A stretch of DNA of 64,000 nt from Mycolicibacterium frederiksbergense (GCF_012223425.1 NZ_CP038799.1:4696249-4760248); one strand, 5' to 3'. Shown: positions 42,001-51,393, counted from the stretch's first letter. Numbers and translations: made by a program. Notes: generated by a model not told the origin, from the sequence alone.

Positions 42001-44502
42001 CCCGCCACCGACACCGAGCGCCAGGTCGCCGAGCTGTTCGCCGAGTTGCTCAGCCGCGACACGGTGGGCGCCGACGATTCCTTCTTCGAACTCGGCGGTC
42101 ACTCGCTGCTGGCCACCAAACTGGTGGCGGCGGTGCGCTCGCGCTGCCGCGTCGACATCGGGGTGCAGGAGATCTTCGAGATCGGCACCGTCAGCGGTAT
42201 CGCCGCGCACATCGATGCCATCGCTGCCGCCGGTGGCCGCTCCGACCGTCCGGCCATGGTGGCCGTCCCGCACGAGGGCCCGCTGCAGATGTCGGCGGCC
42301 CAGCTGCGCCAGTGGTTCCAGTTCCGCATCGACGGCCCGAACCCGGTCAACAACATCCCGTTCGCGGCCCGCCTGAGCGGACCGAACAATCCGGAGGCCT
42401 TCGTCGCCGCCATCACCGATGTGGTGAACCGGCACGAGATCCTGCGCACCACCTACCGCGAGATCGACGGGTCGCCGTTCCAGATCATCAACCCGGGAGC
42501 CGCGGTGCCGGTGCGCCGGGCCCGCGGCGACGGCGAACAGTGGCTGCAGGCTGAACTGACCGCCGAGCGGCGCTACTGCTTCGACCTGGAGAACGAGTGG
42601 CCGATCCGGGCCGCCGTGCTCTCCACCGCGAATGAGCACGTGCTCTCGCTGGTGGTGCACCACATCGCCGCCGACCACTGGTCGGCCGGGGTGCTGTTCA
42701 CCGATATCCTGACCGCCTACCGGGCCCGCAGTGCCGGGCAGACACCGGATTTCGAACCGCTGCCGGTGCAGTACGCGGACTACGCGGCCTGGCAGGCCGA
42801 ACTGCTCGGTGGCCGCGCCGAGAGCATCGTCGCCCAGCGTGACTACTGGGTGGAGCAGCTGTCTGGCCTGCCGGAGGAGAACGGGCTGCGCCCGGACTTC
42901 CCGCGCCGGCCCGTCCCCGGCGGTGACGGTGATGCGCTGCCGTTCACCATCGACACCGGTACCCGCGCGAAACTGACCGAACTGAGCCGCGAGCTCGGCA
43001 TCACCGAATTCATGCTGCTGCAGGCCGCCGTCGCCGTTGCCCTGCACAAGGCGGGCGAGGGGACCGACATCCCGCTGGGCACCCCGGTCGCCGGCCGCAC
43101 CGAACCCGAACTCGACGGCCTCATCGGGTTCTTCATCAACATCGTGGTGCTGCGCAACAGGCTGGACGGCAACCCCACCGTGCGTGAGGTGCTGAGCCGG
43201 GCCCGGGAGATGGCACTGGGCGCCTACGCGCATCAGGACCTGCCCTTCGACCGCGTCGTCGATGCCGTCAGCCCGGTGCGCTCGCTGTCGCGCAACCCGC
43301 TGTTCGGGGTCGTCGTGCACGTGCGTGAGGAATTGCCCTCGGACCAGGTGATCGACACCTCGGCGGACGGGGAGACCCGATTCACCGCGCTGGAGCCGAC
43401 ATTCGATGTGGCGCATGCCGATCTGTCGCTGAACTTCTTCGCCGAGACGACGGCAGACGGCACGCCGGCGGGCTACGCGGGCACCGTCATCTACCGCACC
43501 GAGCTGTACCGGCAGGAGACCGCGCGACGGCTGATCTCCTGGCTGGAGCGGGTCGTGCGCGCGTTCGCCGACGACCCCGACCGCACCCTGCGCGATATCA
43601 CCATCGCCGACGGGGACGACGGGCTCGTTGCGCAGTGGAGCCGATCGGCCACGCCACTGGAGGGTCTGCCCCAGACCGTGGGCGCCGACCGCGTGTACGT
43701 GCTCGACGAGTGGCTGGCGCCCGTCGCCGCCGGTGTCACCGGCGATGTGTACTACGCCGGTGGGGCCATCGACGACTCCTGCGAAACCGCGGGACCCGCA
43801 GCGGCTTTCCGGTATCCGGAGAACCCGTTCGGGACGAGTGCCCGGCTGTACCGCACCGGCGACCGTGCCCGGTGGAACTCCGAGGGCACCCTGGAGTACC
43901 TGGAACGCGGCGAGCATCGGGTGCAGGCCGCACTCGAGGCGGCCCCGGGCGTCGCGGTGGCGACCACCCGGTACTGGGAAACCCGCAGCGGGCCGGCGCT
44001 GGGCGGCTACGTGGTGGCCACCGAACCGGTGACGGATGCGGACACGTTCGTCGCGGCGCTGCGCGCAGCGCTACCCGAACAGCATGCGGCACTGCCGATC
44101 ACCGTGCTGAACTCGCTGGACGGTGCGTTGTTGCCGCGTCCGGTGGTGGTGTCCACCGCGCCGAGCGAACCGGCCCGCACCGAGACCGAGCGGGCGCTGG
44201 CCGCCATGCTGGTCGACTTGCTGTCGGTGCAGGAATTCGGGCGCCACGACGACTTCTTCACCCTCGGTGGCGACAGCATCCTGGCCGTGCAGCTGGCCGC
44301 CCGGGCACGTGATGCCGGTGTCCCGCTGACCGCCCGGATGGTGTTCGAGCATCCCGAGCTCGCCGAACTCGCCACGGCGATCGACGCCAAGGCCGGACAG
44401 GCGCAGCTCGCCGACACCCGGCACGAGCCGATGGCGGCGTCGGGGCTGTCCGACGACGAACTGGCCGCGCTGACCGCGGGGTGGGGCACCGACCAGACAT
44501 GA
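39094..44502 (+). CDS. mbtE: mycobactin synthetase MbtE (C-A-PCP-C-A remnant-PCP)
   Basis: An 1802-residue nonribosomal peptide synthetase. C1 spans about 45-460 (HHIAWDDGSW near 169). A1 spans about 480-980 (YTSGSTGLPKG near 612, NFYGPTE near 750, GKIDRKALPEPE near 948). PCP1 has its Ser near 1002. C2 spans about 1066-1510 (HHIAADHWS near 1187). Then comes a shortened stretch, about 1530-1690, that keeps only late adenylation motifs (VYVLDEWLAPVAAGVTGDVY, RLYRTGDRARWNSEGTLEYL). PCP2 has its Ser near 1726. It incorporates the acylated hydroxylysine unit. GTG 39094 overlaps the mbtD stop (GTGA). Confidence 0.94.
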   Translation: MTDTVAASVDSSRLELMRRKLAERGLSSSTADEIDDKALSDGQRRMWFVQAFDPTGVLLNISLSYRLTGALDADRLHSALNAVARRHPLLRTTYAADENGEPQAVLHDDLNPAWAFHDLSAMSERARGLRLEVLAQREFGRSFDLSADSPLRITLVRLAADEHMMLLVAHHIAWDDGSWRVFFGDLTTAYGGADLGPTPRPPAPAADTGAQDLAHWRAVMTDPPEPLELPGPTGSAVPTGFRSQRTSLALAPETVTKVSALARDTGATPYMVLLAAFGALINRYTHTDDFLVASPVLNRGTDDAIGYYGNTVALRLRPQPAKGFRDLVLATRDTALGAFAHQRINLDRVVRELNPDRRHGAERMTRVSFGFREPDGGGFRPDGVQCVRGELRGHVTQLPLGFMVEFDGTGAVVEAEHLTEIIDADLARRMLTSFAVLLDNALADPERPLARLDILSAEDAEWMRTMSHGERFDTPATTLTALVQEQAAKTPDVTAVVYEGRHYSYREINETANRLAHKLIAQGIGTEDRVAVLMEKSPELVITALGIVKAGAVYLPVDPTYPEDRLSYILSDSDPKVVLRELDTDLDGYSAADPTDTDRVRPLLPENTAYLIYTSGSTGLPKGVPVPHRPIAEYFAWFGPEYQVSDQDRLLQVASQGFDVSIGEIFGMLAAGARLVIPKPDGLTDIGYLTDLLRNEGVTSMHFVPSLLGLFLSLPGVNEWRTLQRVPIGGEALPGEVADKFHAMFDSLLHNFYGPTETVLNCSRFKVEGKQGSRIVPIGTPKINTSMHLLDDYLQPVPVGVIGEIYIGGTHVAHGYHHRPALTAERFIADPFNPGGRMYRSGDLARRNADGDIEFVGRADEQVKIRGFRIELGEIAAAISVDPSVGQAVVVAGDVPGLGKSLVAYVTPAGEAGIVEIDRIRARVAAALPEYMIPAAYVAIDEIPITAHGKIDRKALPEPEIVVATAYREPATDTERQVAELFAELLSRDTVGADDSFFELGGHSLLATKLVAAVRSRCRVDIGVQEIFEIGTVSGIAAHIDAIAAAGGRSDRPAMVAVPHEGPLQMSAAQLRQWFQFRIDGPNPVNNIPFAARLSGPNNPEAFVAAITDVVNRHEILRTTYREIDGSPFQIINPGAAVPVRRARGDGEQWLQAELTAERRYCFDLENEWPIRAAVLSTANEHVLSLVVHHIAADHWSAGVLFTDILTAYRARSAGQTPDFEPLPVQYADYAAWQAELLGGRAESIVAQRDYWVEQLSGLPEENGLRPDFPRRPVPGGDGDALPFTIDTGTRAKLTELSRELGITEFMLLQAAVAVALHKAGEGTDIPLGTPVAGRTEPELDGLIGFFINIVVLRNRLDGNPTVREVLSRAREMALGAYAHQDLPFDRVVDAVSPVRSLSRNPLFGVVVHVREELPSDQVIDTSADGETRFTALEPTFDVAHADLSLNFFAETTADGTPAGYAGTVIYRTELYRQETARRLISWLERVVRAFADDPDRTLRDITIADGDDGLVAQWSRSATPLEGLPQTVGADRVYVLDEWLAPVAAGVTGDVYYAGGAIDDSCETAGPAAAFRYPENPFGTSARLYRTGDRARWNSEGTLEYLERGEHRVQAALEAAPGVAVATTRYWETRSGPALGGYVVATEPVTDADTFVAALRAALPEQHAALPITVLNSLDGALLPRPVVVSTAPSEPARTETERALAAMLVDLLSVQEFGRHDDFFTLGGDSILAVQLAARARDAGVPLTARMVFEHPELAELATAIDAKAGQAQLADTRHEPMAASGLSDDELAALTAGWGTDQT

Positions 44503-47500
44503 CCTCGCCCCCTCCGGCCATCGCCGATGTGATGGCACTCAGCCCGCTGCAGCAGGGGCTGTACTCGCTGGCCGGTCTGACCGACAGCGAGGCCGGGGCC
44601 GACCCGTATTTCATCGCGATGGCCGCCGACGTCGAGGGCGACCTGGATGCCGGCCTGCTGAAGTCCTGCGCCGAGGCGATGCTGGAGCGCCACCCCAATG
44701 TCCGGGTCAGCTTCTTCCAGGGAAATCTGAGCAGGCCGGTCGCTATCGTCCCGGTGAGCTTCGAGTTGCCCTGGCAGCACATCGTCGCCGACGCCGACGA
44801 GGCCGCCGCCCTGGAGGCCGAGGCGCGCAGCCAGCCCTTCGACCTCGGCAAGGGTCCGTCGATCCGGTTCCTGCTGGTGCAACTGCCGCAGCAGCAGTGG
44901 CGGCTGGTGGTGGTCGCGCACCACATCGTGATCGACGGCTGGTCGTTGCCGGTGTTCGTCAGCGAGCTCATCGGCCTGTACCGGGCCGGCGGTGATCTCG
45001 CCGCGATACCGCCGGCGCCGCGGCCCTACCGCGACTACATCGGCTGGCTGGCCGGCCGTGACCCCGACACCAGCAAGCAACGGTGGCGCACCCACCTCGC
45101 CGACCTGGACGGCCCGACGCTGCTGACGCCGGCCCTGGGCGGCGAGGCAGTGCCCGGCCTGCCCGCCCGCACCGAGATCGAACTGGACGAGCAGGCCACC
45201 GCTGAACTGATCGAAACCGCCAGGAGCCGCGGCGTCACCGTCAGCACGCTGTTCCAGATGGCCTGGGCCACAATCCTGTCCGCGTTCACCGACCGCTCCG
45301 ATGTGGTGTTCGGGGTGACGGTGTCCGGCCGGCCCGACGAATTGTCCGGCGTGGAAGCCATGGTGGGGCTGTTCATCAACACCGTGCCGCTTCGGATCCG
45401 GCTGGACCCGAGCGAACGGGTCGGGGCGCAATGCCTGGCGCTGCAGCGGGAAGCGGCCGAGCTGCGGGATCACGGCTACCTCAGCCACACCGAACTGCGG
45501 GCCGCCGGCGGTATCGGCGAGCTGTACGACACGCTGCTGGTGTACGAGAACTTCCCGCCCGGCGGACTCGTCGGCAGTGGCGAATTCGACCTGGGCTCGG
45601 CGGTGATCCGGCCCGCCGCGCTGGAGAGCCTGTCGCATTTCCCGGTCACCATCGCCGCCCACCCGACGCACGGTCGGCTGACGGTGCTCGTCGAAACCCT
45701 GGACGGCGCACTGGGACCGCTTGATCCGGCCACGCTGGGCCAACGGGTACTGATCGTCGTGCAGCGCCTGCTGCACGCGTGGGGACGCCCGATGCGCGAG
45801 GTGAACGTCACCCTCGACGGTGAGGTCATCACCTCCCGCCTCGCCGAAAACGCCGGCATCGCAGGTGGTTTCCATACCGCGGTCGCCGCTGTGGCGGCCG
45901 AACGCCCGGACGCGATCGCGCTGAGCTGGGATCCCGCCACCTCGTCGAGCTTCGGGGACCGCAGCGCGCTGAGCTATCGCGAATTCGACGCCGCCGCCGA
46001 CCGGCTGGCCGCGGACCTGCAGCGCAGGGGAGTGCGCGCCGAGACCCCGGTGCCGATCCTGATGCGCCGCGGCCCCGATTACGTGGTGGCCATGCTGGCC
46101 GTACTGAAGGCGGGCGGCCTGATCGTGCCGCTGGATCCCGGCATGCCCTCCGAGCGCATCCGCGAGATCGTCGGCCAGACCGGCGCCGAGCTGATCGTCG
46201 ACGACGCGCTGCTGGCAGACGGCGGCGCCCAGGAACCGGACTACCGCCCCGCGCAGATACGGCCCGGGCAGGGTGCCTACATCATCTTCACCTCCGGCAC
46301 GACCGGAAAACCCAAGGGCGTCATCGGAACCCACAGCGCGCTGCTCGCCTACGGGGAGGATCACGTGCGCAACGTGCTGGGGCCGGCGCAGGAGCGGCTG
46401 CACCGCACGCTGAGCATCGCCCATGCCTGGTCGTTCACCTTCGATGCGGCGTGGCAGCCGCTGGTGGCCCTGCTCGGCGGTCACCGCGTGCACATCATCG
46501 GCGACGACGTGCAGCGCGACGCGGAGGCGCTGGTCGCCACCATCGGCCGTTTCGGTCTGGACATGATCGACACCACCCCGTCGATGTTCACTCAGCTGCG
46601 TGCCGCCGGGCTCTTGTCGACCGTGCCGCTGGCGGTGCTCGCGCTCGGCGGCGAGAACATCGACACCGCGGCCTGGCAGGGTATCCGCGCCGAATGTGAA
46701 CGCACCGGGATGCGGGCCCACAATTGTTACGGCCCCACCGAAACCACCGTCGAGGCCGTCGTCGCCGCGATCTCGGACAATGATCAGCCCTGCATCGGCC
46801 TACCGACCGATCCGATGACGGCGCACGTGTTGGACAGCTGGCTGCGCCCGGTCCCCGCGGGGGTGGCCGGTGAGCTGTACCTGACCGGCGGGCAGCTCAC
46901 CCGCGGCTACCTGGGGCGCGCGGGGGAGACCTCGGGCCGCTTCGTCGCGGACCCCGTCACCCCTGGCGCCCGGATGTACCGCACCGGTGATGTGGTGCGC
47001 CGCCTTGCTGGGAATGCTCTGCAGTTCCTGGGCCGCAGCGATGATCAGGTCAAGATCCGCGGCTTCCGGGTCGAACCCGCGGAGGTGGCCGCCGCCCTGC
47101 ACCGGCATCCCGATGTCCGGCACGCGCATGTCGCGGTGCGACAGCACCGCAGCGGGCCCCGGCTCACCGCTTACGTGGTCACCACTGCGCCGGTGACCGA
47201 GCTGCGCCGCATGCTGACCGGCACCCTGCCCAGATACCTTGTGCCGCATCACATCATCGACGTCGAGGCCATCCCGCTGACCTCACATGGCAAGGTCGAC
47301 GACGCCGCGCTGGCGGCCCTGGACGCCGACCGCGGGGTCGGTCGGACCGATGAGTTCGCCGCCCCCGGCACCGATACCGAGATCGTGCTCGCCGAGGTGC
47401 TCGGCGAGCTGCTGGACACCCCGGTCGTGGACGTCAACGCCGACTTCCTTGACCTCGGCCTGGACAGCATCGTCGCGCTGTCTGTGGTGCAGGCGGTGCG

Positions 47501-48905
47501 CCGGCGTGGCGTGTCCCTACGGGCCCGGCTGATGCTGGAATGCACCACCATCCGCGAGTTGGCCGCCGCGATCGATACCGATGTCGAGGCCGAGCAGATC
47601 GACATCGAGGACACCGGGCCGATCCCGCTGCCACCCGCCGGGCACTGGCTGCTGGCCCACGGGGATCCGCGGCGGCTGGCGTCCACCGAGGCGATCCGGC
47701 TGCCCGACGGCGCCACCCGCGAGCAGGTGGACGCGGTGCTGCGCAGTGTGGTCGATGGCCACGCGGCGCTGCGCAGCCGATTGGACCGCACGGCAATGGC
47801 TTTGGTCGACCACCCGGTGGTCGACGTCCTCGCCGAGGTCGAGGTGTCGGGTGAGCTGACGGCAGCGGTCGCACAGCACACCGACGCCGCGGTGCAGCGG
47901 CTGGACCCCGACCGGGGTGCGATGTTCAACGCGGTGTGGCTGCACCACGACAGCGGCGCCGAGGTGCTGCTCGTCACCGCCCACGTGCTCGCCATGGACC
48001 CGGCCTCCTGGCAGATCGTGCTCGGCGAGCTCGAAACCGGTTGGCACGCCGCGTCCGCCGGCCGCACGCCCGCCGCAGTGCGGGAGCACACCTCGCTGCG
48101 GCAGTGGTCGCGGCTGCTGGGCGAGCGCGCCCTCAAGCTCGACACCTGCGATTTCTGGGCACGCCAGCTCGACGGTGCGGACCCCGATATCGGCACCCGG
48201 CGGGTCCGGCCGGACTCCGACCGCGCCGGCGATGTTGTGGTGTCGATGTCCTTCGTCGGCCGCGCCGTCACCGCGCAGGTGCTGGCCGCGCCGGTCCCGG
48301 TGCCCGAGGTGCTGGCCGCGGCGACCGCCCGGGCGCTGACCGCGTGGCGCCGGCGGCGCGGGCAGGACACGCCCGCGCCGCTGCTGGCGTTGGAGACCTA
48401 TGGGCGTGCCGATGGCGTGGTTTCGGCCGGACTCCTCGACGATTCCCGTCAGATCGACACCGGGGACACGGTCGGGCTGCTCAGCGCGATCTACCCGGTG
48501 CGTCTGGAATCCACGGATGTCCGCGGGGTCGCCGACGAACTCGCCGCGATCCCCGGTGACGGTATCGACTACGCGCTGCTGCGCTACCTGCGCACCGATA
48601 CCGCCGAACGGCTCGGTGCCCACCCCGGCCCACAGATCCTGCTGAACTACCTGGGCCGGATGCGCCAGGCGCCGAAAGGTTCGGCGCTGGCGCTGGATCG
48701 GGAGCTGCTGACCCAGGTGTCCCGGATCCCCGAACCGAATCTGGCTGTGCGCCATGAGATCACGCTGAACGTGGCGATGGTCGACAAGGACGGCTCGCCG
48801 GTGCTGGGGACGCAGTGGCGCACGCTGCCCGACATTCTTTCTGCCGATGACGTCGCCACCCTGCAGGCGCTGTGGCAGGACGCTCTACGAGAGGTGATTT
48901 CATGA
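44499..48905 (+). CDS. mbtF: mycobactin synthetase MbtF (C-A-PCP-terminal C/E-like)
   Basis: A 1468-residue terminal synthetase. The condensation domain spans about 1-440 (HHIVIDGWS near 140). The adenylation domain spans about 455-940 (FTSGTTGKPKG near 594, the Lys in SHGKVDDAAL near 925). The PCP Ser is near 988 (LGLDSIVALS). A C-terminal domain at about 1040-1468 has an epimerisation-like fold but a degenerate active motif (AHVLAMDPASW). It adds the second lysine-derived unit and probably releases the siderophore as the cyclic lactam. ATG 44499 overlaps the mbtE stop. Confidence 0.94.
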   Translation: MTSPPPAIADVMALSPLQQGLYSLAGLTDSEAGADPYFIAMAADVEGDLDAGLLKSCAEAMLERHPNVRVSFFQGNLSRPVAIVPVSFELPWQHIVADADEAAALEAEARSQPFDLGKGPSIRFLLVQLPQQQWRLVVVAHHIVIDGWSLPVFVSELIGLYRAGGDLAAIPPAPRPYRDYIGWLAGRDPDTSKQRWRTHLADLDGPTLLTPALGGEAVPGLPARTEIELDEQATAELIETARSRGVTVSTLFQMAWATILSAFTDRSDVVFGVTVSGRPDELSGVEAMVGLFINTVPLRIRLDPSERVGAQCLALQREAAELRDHGYLSHTELRAAGGIGELYDTLLVYENFPPGGLVGSGEFDLGSAVIRPAALESLSHFPVTIAAHPTHGRLTVLVETLDGALGPLDPATLGQRVLIVVQRLLHAWGRPMREVNVTLDGEVITSRLAENAGIAGGFHTAVAAVAAERPDAIALSWDPATSSSFGDRSALSYREFDAAADRLAADLQRRGVRAETPVPILMRRGPDYVVAMLAVLKAGGLIVPLDPGMPSERIREIVGQTGAELIVDDALLADGGAQEPDYRPAQIRPGQGAYIIFTSGTTGKPKGVIGTHSALLAYGEDHVRNVLGPAQERLHRTLSIAHAWSFTFDAAWQPLVALLGGHRVHIIGDDVQRDAEALVATIGRFGLDMIDTTPSMFTQLRAAGLLSTVPLAVLALGGENIDTAAWQGIRAECERTGMRAHNCYGPTETTVEAVVAAISDNDQPCIGLPTDPMTAHVLDSWLRPVPAGVAGELYLTGGQLTRGYLGRAGETSGRFVADPVTPGARMYRTGDVVRRLAGNALQFLGRSDDQVKIRGFRVEPAEVAAALHRHPDVRHAHVAVRQHRSGPRLTAYVVTTAPVTELRRMLTGTLPRYLVPHHIIDVEAIPLTSHGKVDDAALAALDADRGVGRTDEFAAPGTDTEIVLAEVLGELLDTPVVDVNADFLDLGLDSIVALSVVQAVRRRGVSLRARLMLECTTIRELAAAIDTDVEAEQIDIEDTGPIPLPPAGHWLLAHGDPRRLASTEAIRLPDGATREQVDAVLRSVVDGHAALRSRLDRTAMALVDHPVVDVLAEVEVSGELTAAVAQHTDAAVQRLDPDRGAMFNAVWLHHDSGAEVLLVTAHVLAMDPASWQIVLGELETGWHAASAGRTPAAVREHTSLRQWSRLLGERALKLDTCDFWARQLDGADPDIGTRRVRPDSDRAGDVVVSMSFVGRAVTAQVLAAPVPVPEVLAAATARALTAWRRRRGQDTPAPLLALETYGRADGVVSAGLLDDSRQIDTGDTVGLLSAIYPVRLESTDVRGVADELAAIPGDGIDYALLRYLRTDTAERLGAHPGPQILLNYLGRMRQAPKGSALALDRELLTQVSRIPEPNLAVRHEITLNVAMVDKDGSPVLGTQWRTLPDILSADDVATLQALWQDALREVIS

Positions 48906-50206
48906 CCACGACACTCGCCGTGATCGGTGCCGGCGTGAAGGCGATCGCGGTGGCCGCCAAGGCCGCCGAGCTGCGCGCCATGGGCGTGGCCGCCCCCGAT
49001 GTGGTGGCGATCGAACGCACCGCGGTGGCCGCCAACTGGCAGCCCGCCGGCGGCTGGACCGACGGGCAGCACCGGCTGGGCACCGGCCCGGAGAAGGACA
49101 TCGGGTTCCCGTATCAGTCGGCGCTGGTGCCGCGGCGCAATGCCGAACTGGACCAGCGGATGATGGGGCACAGCTGGCAGTCCTACCTGATCTCGACCGG
49201 ACAGTTCGCCGAGTGGATCGACCGCGGGCGGCCCGCCCCTACGCACAAGCGCTGGAGCCAGTACCTGACGTGGGTGGCCGACAACACCGGGATGACCGTC
49301 CGCCACGGTGACGTCTCCGAGATCGGGCTGCAGTACGGCGATGACGGGGTGCGCTGGGAACTGGGCACCCGGGAGGGCGCCGTGCATGCCGACGCGCTGA
49401 TGATCACCGGGCCGGGACAAGCCGAACGGTCGATTCTGCCGGGCAACCCGCGAGTGCTCTCCATCGCCCAGTTCTGGCACCGGGCGGCCCAGCACGAGCT
49501 GATCGCCGCGGACCGGGTCGCTGTGATCGGCGGCGGCGAAACCGCGGGCACCATGCTCGATGAGCTGTTCCGGCACCGGGTTTCGACCATCACCGTGATC
49601 TCGCCGCAGGTGACGTTGTTCACCCGCGGCGAAGGATTCTTCGAGAACGCCCTGTACTCCGACCCCATCCACTGGGCCGGTCTGACGCTGGCCGAGAAGC
49701 GCGACGCCATGAACCGCACCGACCGCGGGGTGTTCTCGGTGCGGGTGCAGGAGGCGCTGCTCGCCGATGACCGCATCCGGCATCTGCGCGGCCGGGTGGC
49801 GCACGCGGTGGCCCGCGACGAACGCATCCGGCTCACCCTGCAGACCGAGCGGGGTGGGGAGCGGTTGGAGACGGTGCACGGTTTCGATCTGGTGATCGAC
49901 GGATCCGGCGCCAACGCCATGTGGTTCGTGCCGCTGCTGCGTCAGGACGCGCTCGACGTCCTGGAACTGGGGATGGGCAAGGCGCTGGACGCCGACAGCA
50001 TCCAGGAGTCGATCGGCTACGACCTGTCGGTCAACGATGTCGAGCCCAAGTTGTTCCTGCCGGGCCTGGCCGGGCTGACACAGGGCCCCGGATTCCCGAA
50101 CCTGAGCTGTCTGGGCCGGCTGTCCGACCGGGTGCTGGGTTCTGACATTTTCAGCAAGACCGACGCCACTGCGAGGAGAGCCGATGAGCAACAATCCGTT
50201 CGATGA
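48902..50206 (+). CDS. mbtG: L-lysine N6-monooxygenase MbtG
   Basis: A 434-residue flavin N-hydroxylase. The FAD-binding start is LAVIGAGVKAIAVAAKAAEL, then GWTDGQHRLGTGPEKDIGFPY; the NADPH-binding site is VAVIGGGETAGTMLDEL at about 205-221; the late segment NDVEPKLFLPGLAGLTQGPGF is typical. It hydroxylates the lysine side-chain nitrogen to give the hydroxamate iron ligands. ATG 48902 overlaps the mbtF stop. Its 3' end overlaps mbtH by 23 nt. Confidence 0.94.
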   Translation: MTTTLAVIGAGVKAIAVAAKAAELRAMGVAAPDVVAIERTAVAANWQPAGGWTDGQHRLGTGPEKDIGFPYQSALVPRRNAELDQRMMGHSWQSYLISTGQFAEWIDRGRPAPTHKRWSQYLTWVADNTGMTVRHGDVSEIGLQYGDDGVRWELGTREGAVHADALMITGPGQAERSILPGNPRVLSIAQFWHRAAQHELIAADRVAVIGGGETAGTMLDELFRHRVSTITVISPQVTLFTRGEGFFENALYSDPIHWAGLTLAEKRDAMNRTDRGVFSVRVQEALLADDRIRHLRGRVAHAVARDERIRLTLQTERGGERLETVHGFDLVIDGSGANAMWFVPLLRQDALDVLELGMGKALDADSIQESIGYDLSVNDVEPKLFLPGLAGLTQGPGFPNLSCLGRLSDRVLGSDIFSKTDATARRADEQQSVR

Positions 50207-50393
50207 CGAGGACGGCGCCTTCTTCGTCCTGGTGAACGACGAAGAGCAGCACAGTCTGTGGCCCACGTTCGCGCAGGTGCCCGCCGGCTGGCGGGTGGTG
50301 TTCGGGGAGAGCACCCGCGCGGATTGCCTGGCCTACGTCGAGGAGAACTGGTCCGACCTGCGCCCCAAGAGCCTGCGCGACGCCATGTCCTAA
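50184..50393 (+). CDS. mbtH: MbtH-like protein
   Basis: A 69-residue MbtH-family protein with the diagnostic NDEEQHSLWPTF and the WRVVFGESTRADCLAYVEENW stretch. Such proteins bind and stabilise adenylation domains, here those of MbtB, MbtE and MbtF. A GAGGAGAG ribosome site precedes the ATG inside mbtG. The final TAA interleaves with the stop of the opposing DUF559 gene. Confidence 0.96.
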   Translation: MSNNPFDDEDGAFFVLVNDEEQHSLWPTFAQVPAGWRVVFGESTRADCLAYVEENWSDLRPKSLRDAMS

Positions 50394-51328
50394 CCCGCCT
50401 CTCGCCGAAACTGTATTCCGGACGGTGGGTAATCGAACATTCCCTTCGCGCTTACAGTTTCGGCGATGCGGGTGTGCATCTGGCCGTCCCATCCGCCGGC
50501 GCGTAGTGCACGGTAGGCGCTGTCGACGACGTCGGCGCCGCGGTCTTCCCTGATGACTTGGATGACGTTCCACCCAAGCTCCCGCAGCCTCGGCAACACC
50601 CAGTGGTCCTTGACGTACTGCGGACGACTGGTCTGATGCTGGTCACCGTCGTATTCGAGCGCCACTTTGAACTCTTCCCAACCCATGTCGAGTGTCCGTA
50701 CGTGTCGTCCCCACTGGTCAACCACGGCGATCTGCGTCGTCGGCCAGGGCAGGCCGGCGTCGATGCACATCAGCCGTAGCCGTGTCTCCTGGGGCGACGC
50801 GGCTCCGCCGTCGACGAGCGGGAGAATCGCCTTGAGCCGCGCAACCCCGCGCGCCCCGCGATAGCGCTCCGCGAGCGCCAGCACTTCGACGGGATCGAAG
50901 GCGACCGCGCGCATCAGCGCGTCGAGACGCGCCAACGCCGGCCCCCGAGACAGAAACCGCCCCAGATCCATGGCGGTACGTGCCGCAGATGTGGTGGGAA
51001 TGCCCGACAGGCATGTCATCTCGTCCTCGGCGAGTCGTTCATTGCGGACGACCAGACCACGCGGTGGCCTGGTGCAATTCCAGATCAGCTCGAGCGGAAT
51101 GCCGGTGTCCACCCATTCGGCACCGTGCAATGCCGACGCCGCCACACCCGTCACCACGCCGCGACGGCGTGTCCACAGCCACGCTGCATAGGTGCGATCC
51201 TGCAGAGTGAGGATCTGATTCTTCGGCGCGTGGACGTTCGTGAAGACGGGACGATGGTGATGCTGCAGTTCGTGGCGGGTGAGGATGCCGTCGTTCAGCG
51301 CTTCACTGCCGATGATGATGTGCCCCAT
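50390..51328 (-). CDS. DUF559-type nuclease with AbiEi-like N-terminal region
   Basis: A 312-residue protein. The N-terminal half, about 1-190, resembles AbiEi-type proteins (LTRHELQHHHRPVFTNVHAP, TGVAASALHGAEWV, SGIPTTSAARTAMDLGRFL). The C-terminal DUF559/Vsr-like nuclease domain has LEYDGDQHQTSRPQYVKDHW and LGWNVIQVIREDR, with the acidic and QH residues of that fold. Many mycobacteria carry several such genes; their function is unknown. The last codons lie inside a 29-bp inverted repeat whose partner is beyond the 5' end of the gene, suggesting a cassette. It converges on mbtH with a 4-bp overlap. Confidence 0.75.
   Translation of the reverse strand: MGHIIIGSEALNDGILTRHELQHHHRPVFTNVHAPKNQILTLQDRTYAAWLWTRRRGVVTGVAASALHGAEWVDTGIPLELIWNCTRPPRGLVVRNERLAEDEMTCLSGIPTTSAARTAMDLGRFLSRGPALARLDALMRAVAFDPVEVLALAERYRGARGVARLKAILPLVDGGAASPQETRLRLMCIDAGLPWPTTQIAVVDQWGRHVRTLDMGWEEFKVALEYDGDQHQTSRPQYVKDHWVLPRLRELGWNVIQVIREDRGADVVDSAYRALRAGGWDGQMHTRIAETVSAKGMFDYPPSGIQFRREAG
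50398..50426. repeat. 29-bp inverted repeat, left copy (DUF559 cassette)
   Basis: Contains TCGCCGAAACTGTATTCC (50402-50419), a perfect 18-bp inverted match to 51407-51424. The match extends to 26 of 29 positions when flanks are included. Confidence 0.75.
50453..50466. repeat. internal copy of the cassette repeat core
   Basis: TACAGTTTCGGCGA, the 14-bp core of the flanking repeat, in opposite orientation to the left copy and 37 bp from it. It encodes part of AETVSAKG in the DUF559 protein. Confidence 0.6.
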
Positions 51329-51393
51329 GGCGTGATCTTGGTTGTCCCCACCGACAAGCGCGTCGAGACTGTACTGGTGATGGAAAAGATCGA

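Noticed and set aside
40390..43917. 1175-codon open frame antisense to mbtE
   Set aside because: Mirror of NRPS codon bias; no domain, promoter or ribosome-site support.
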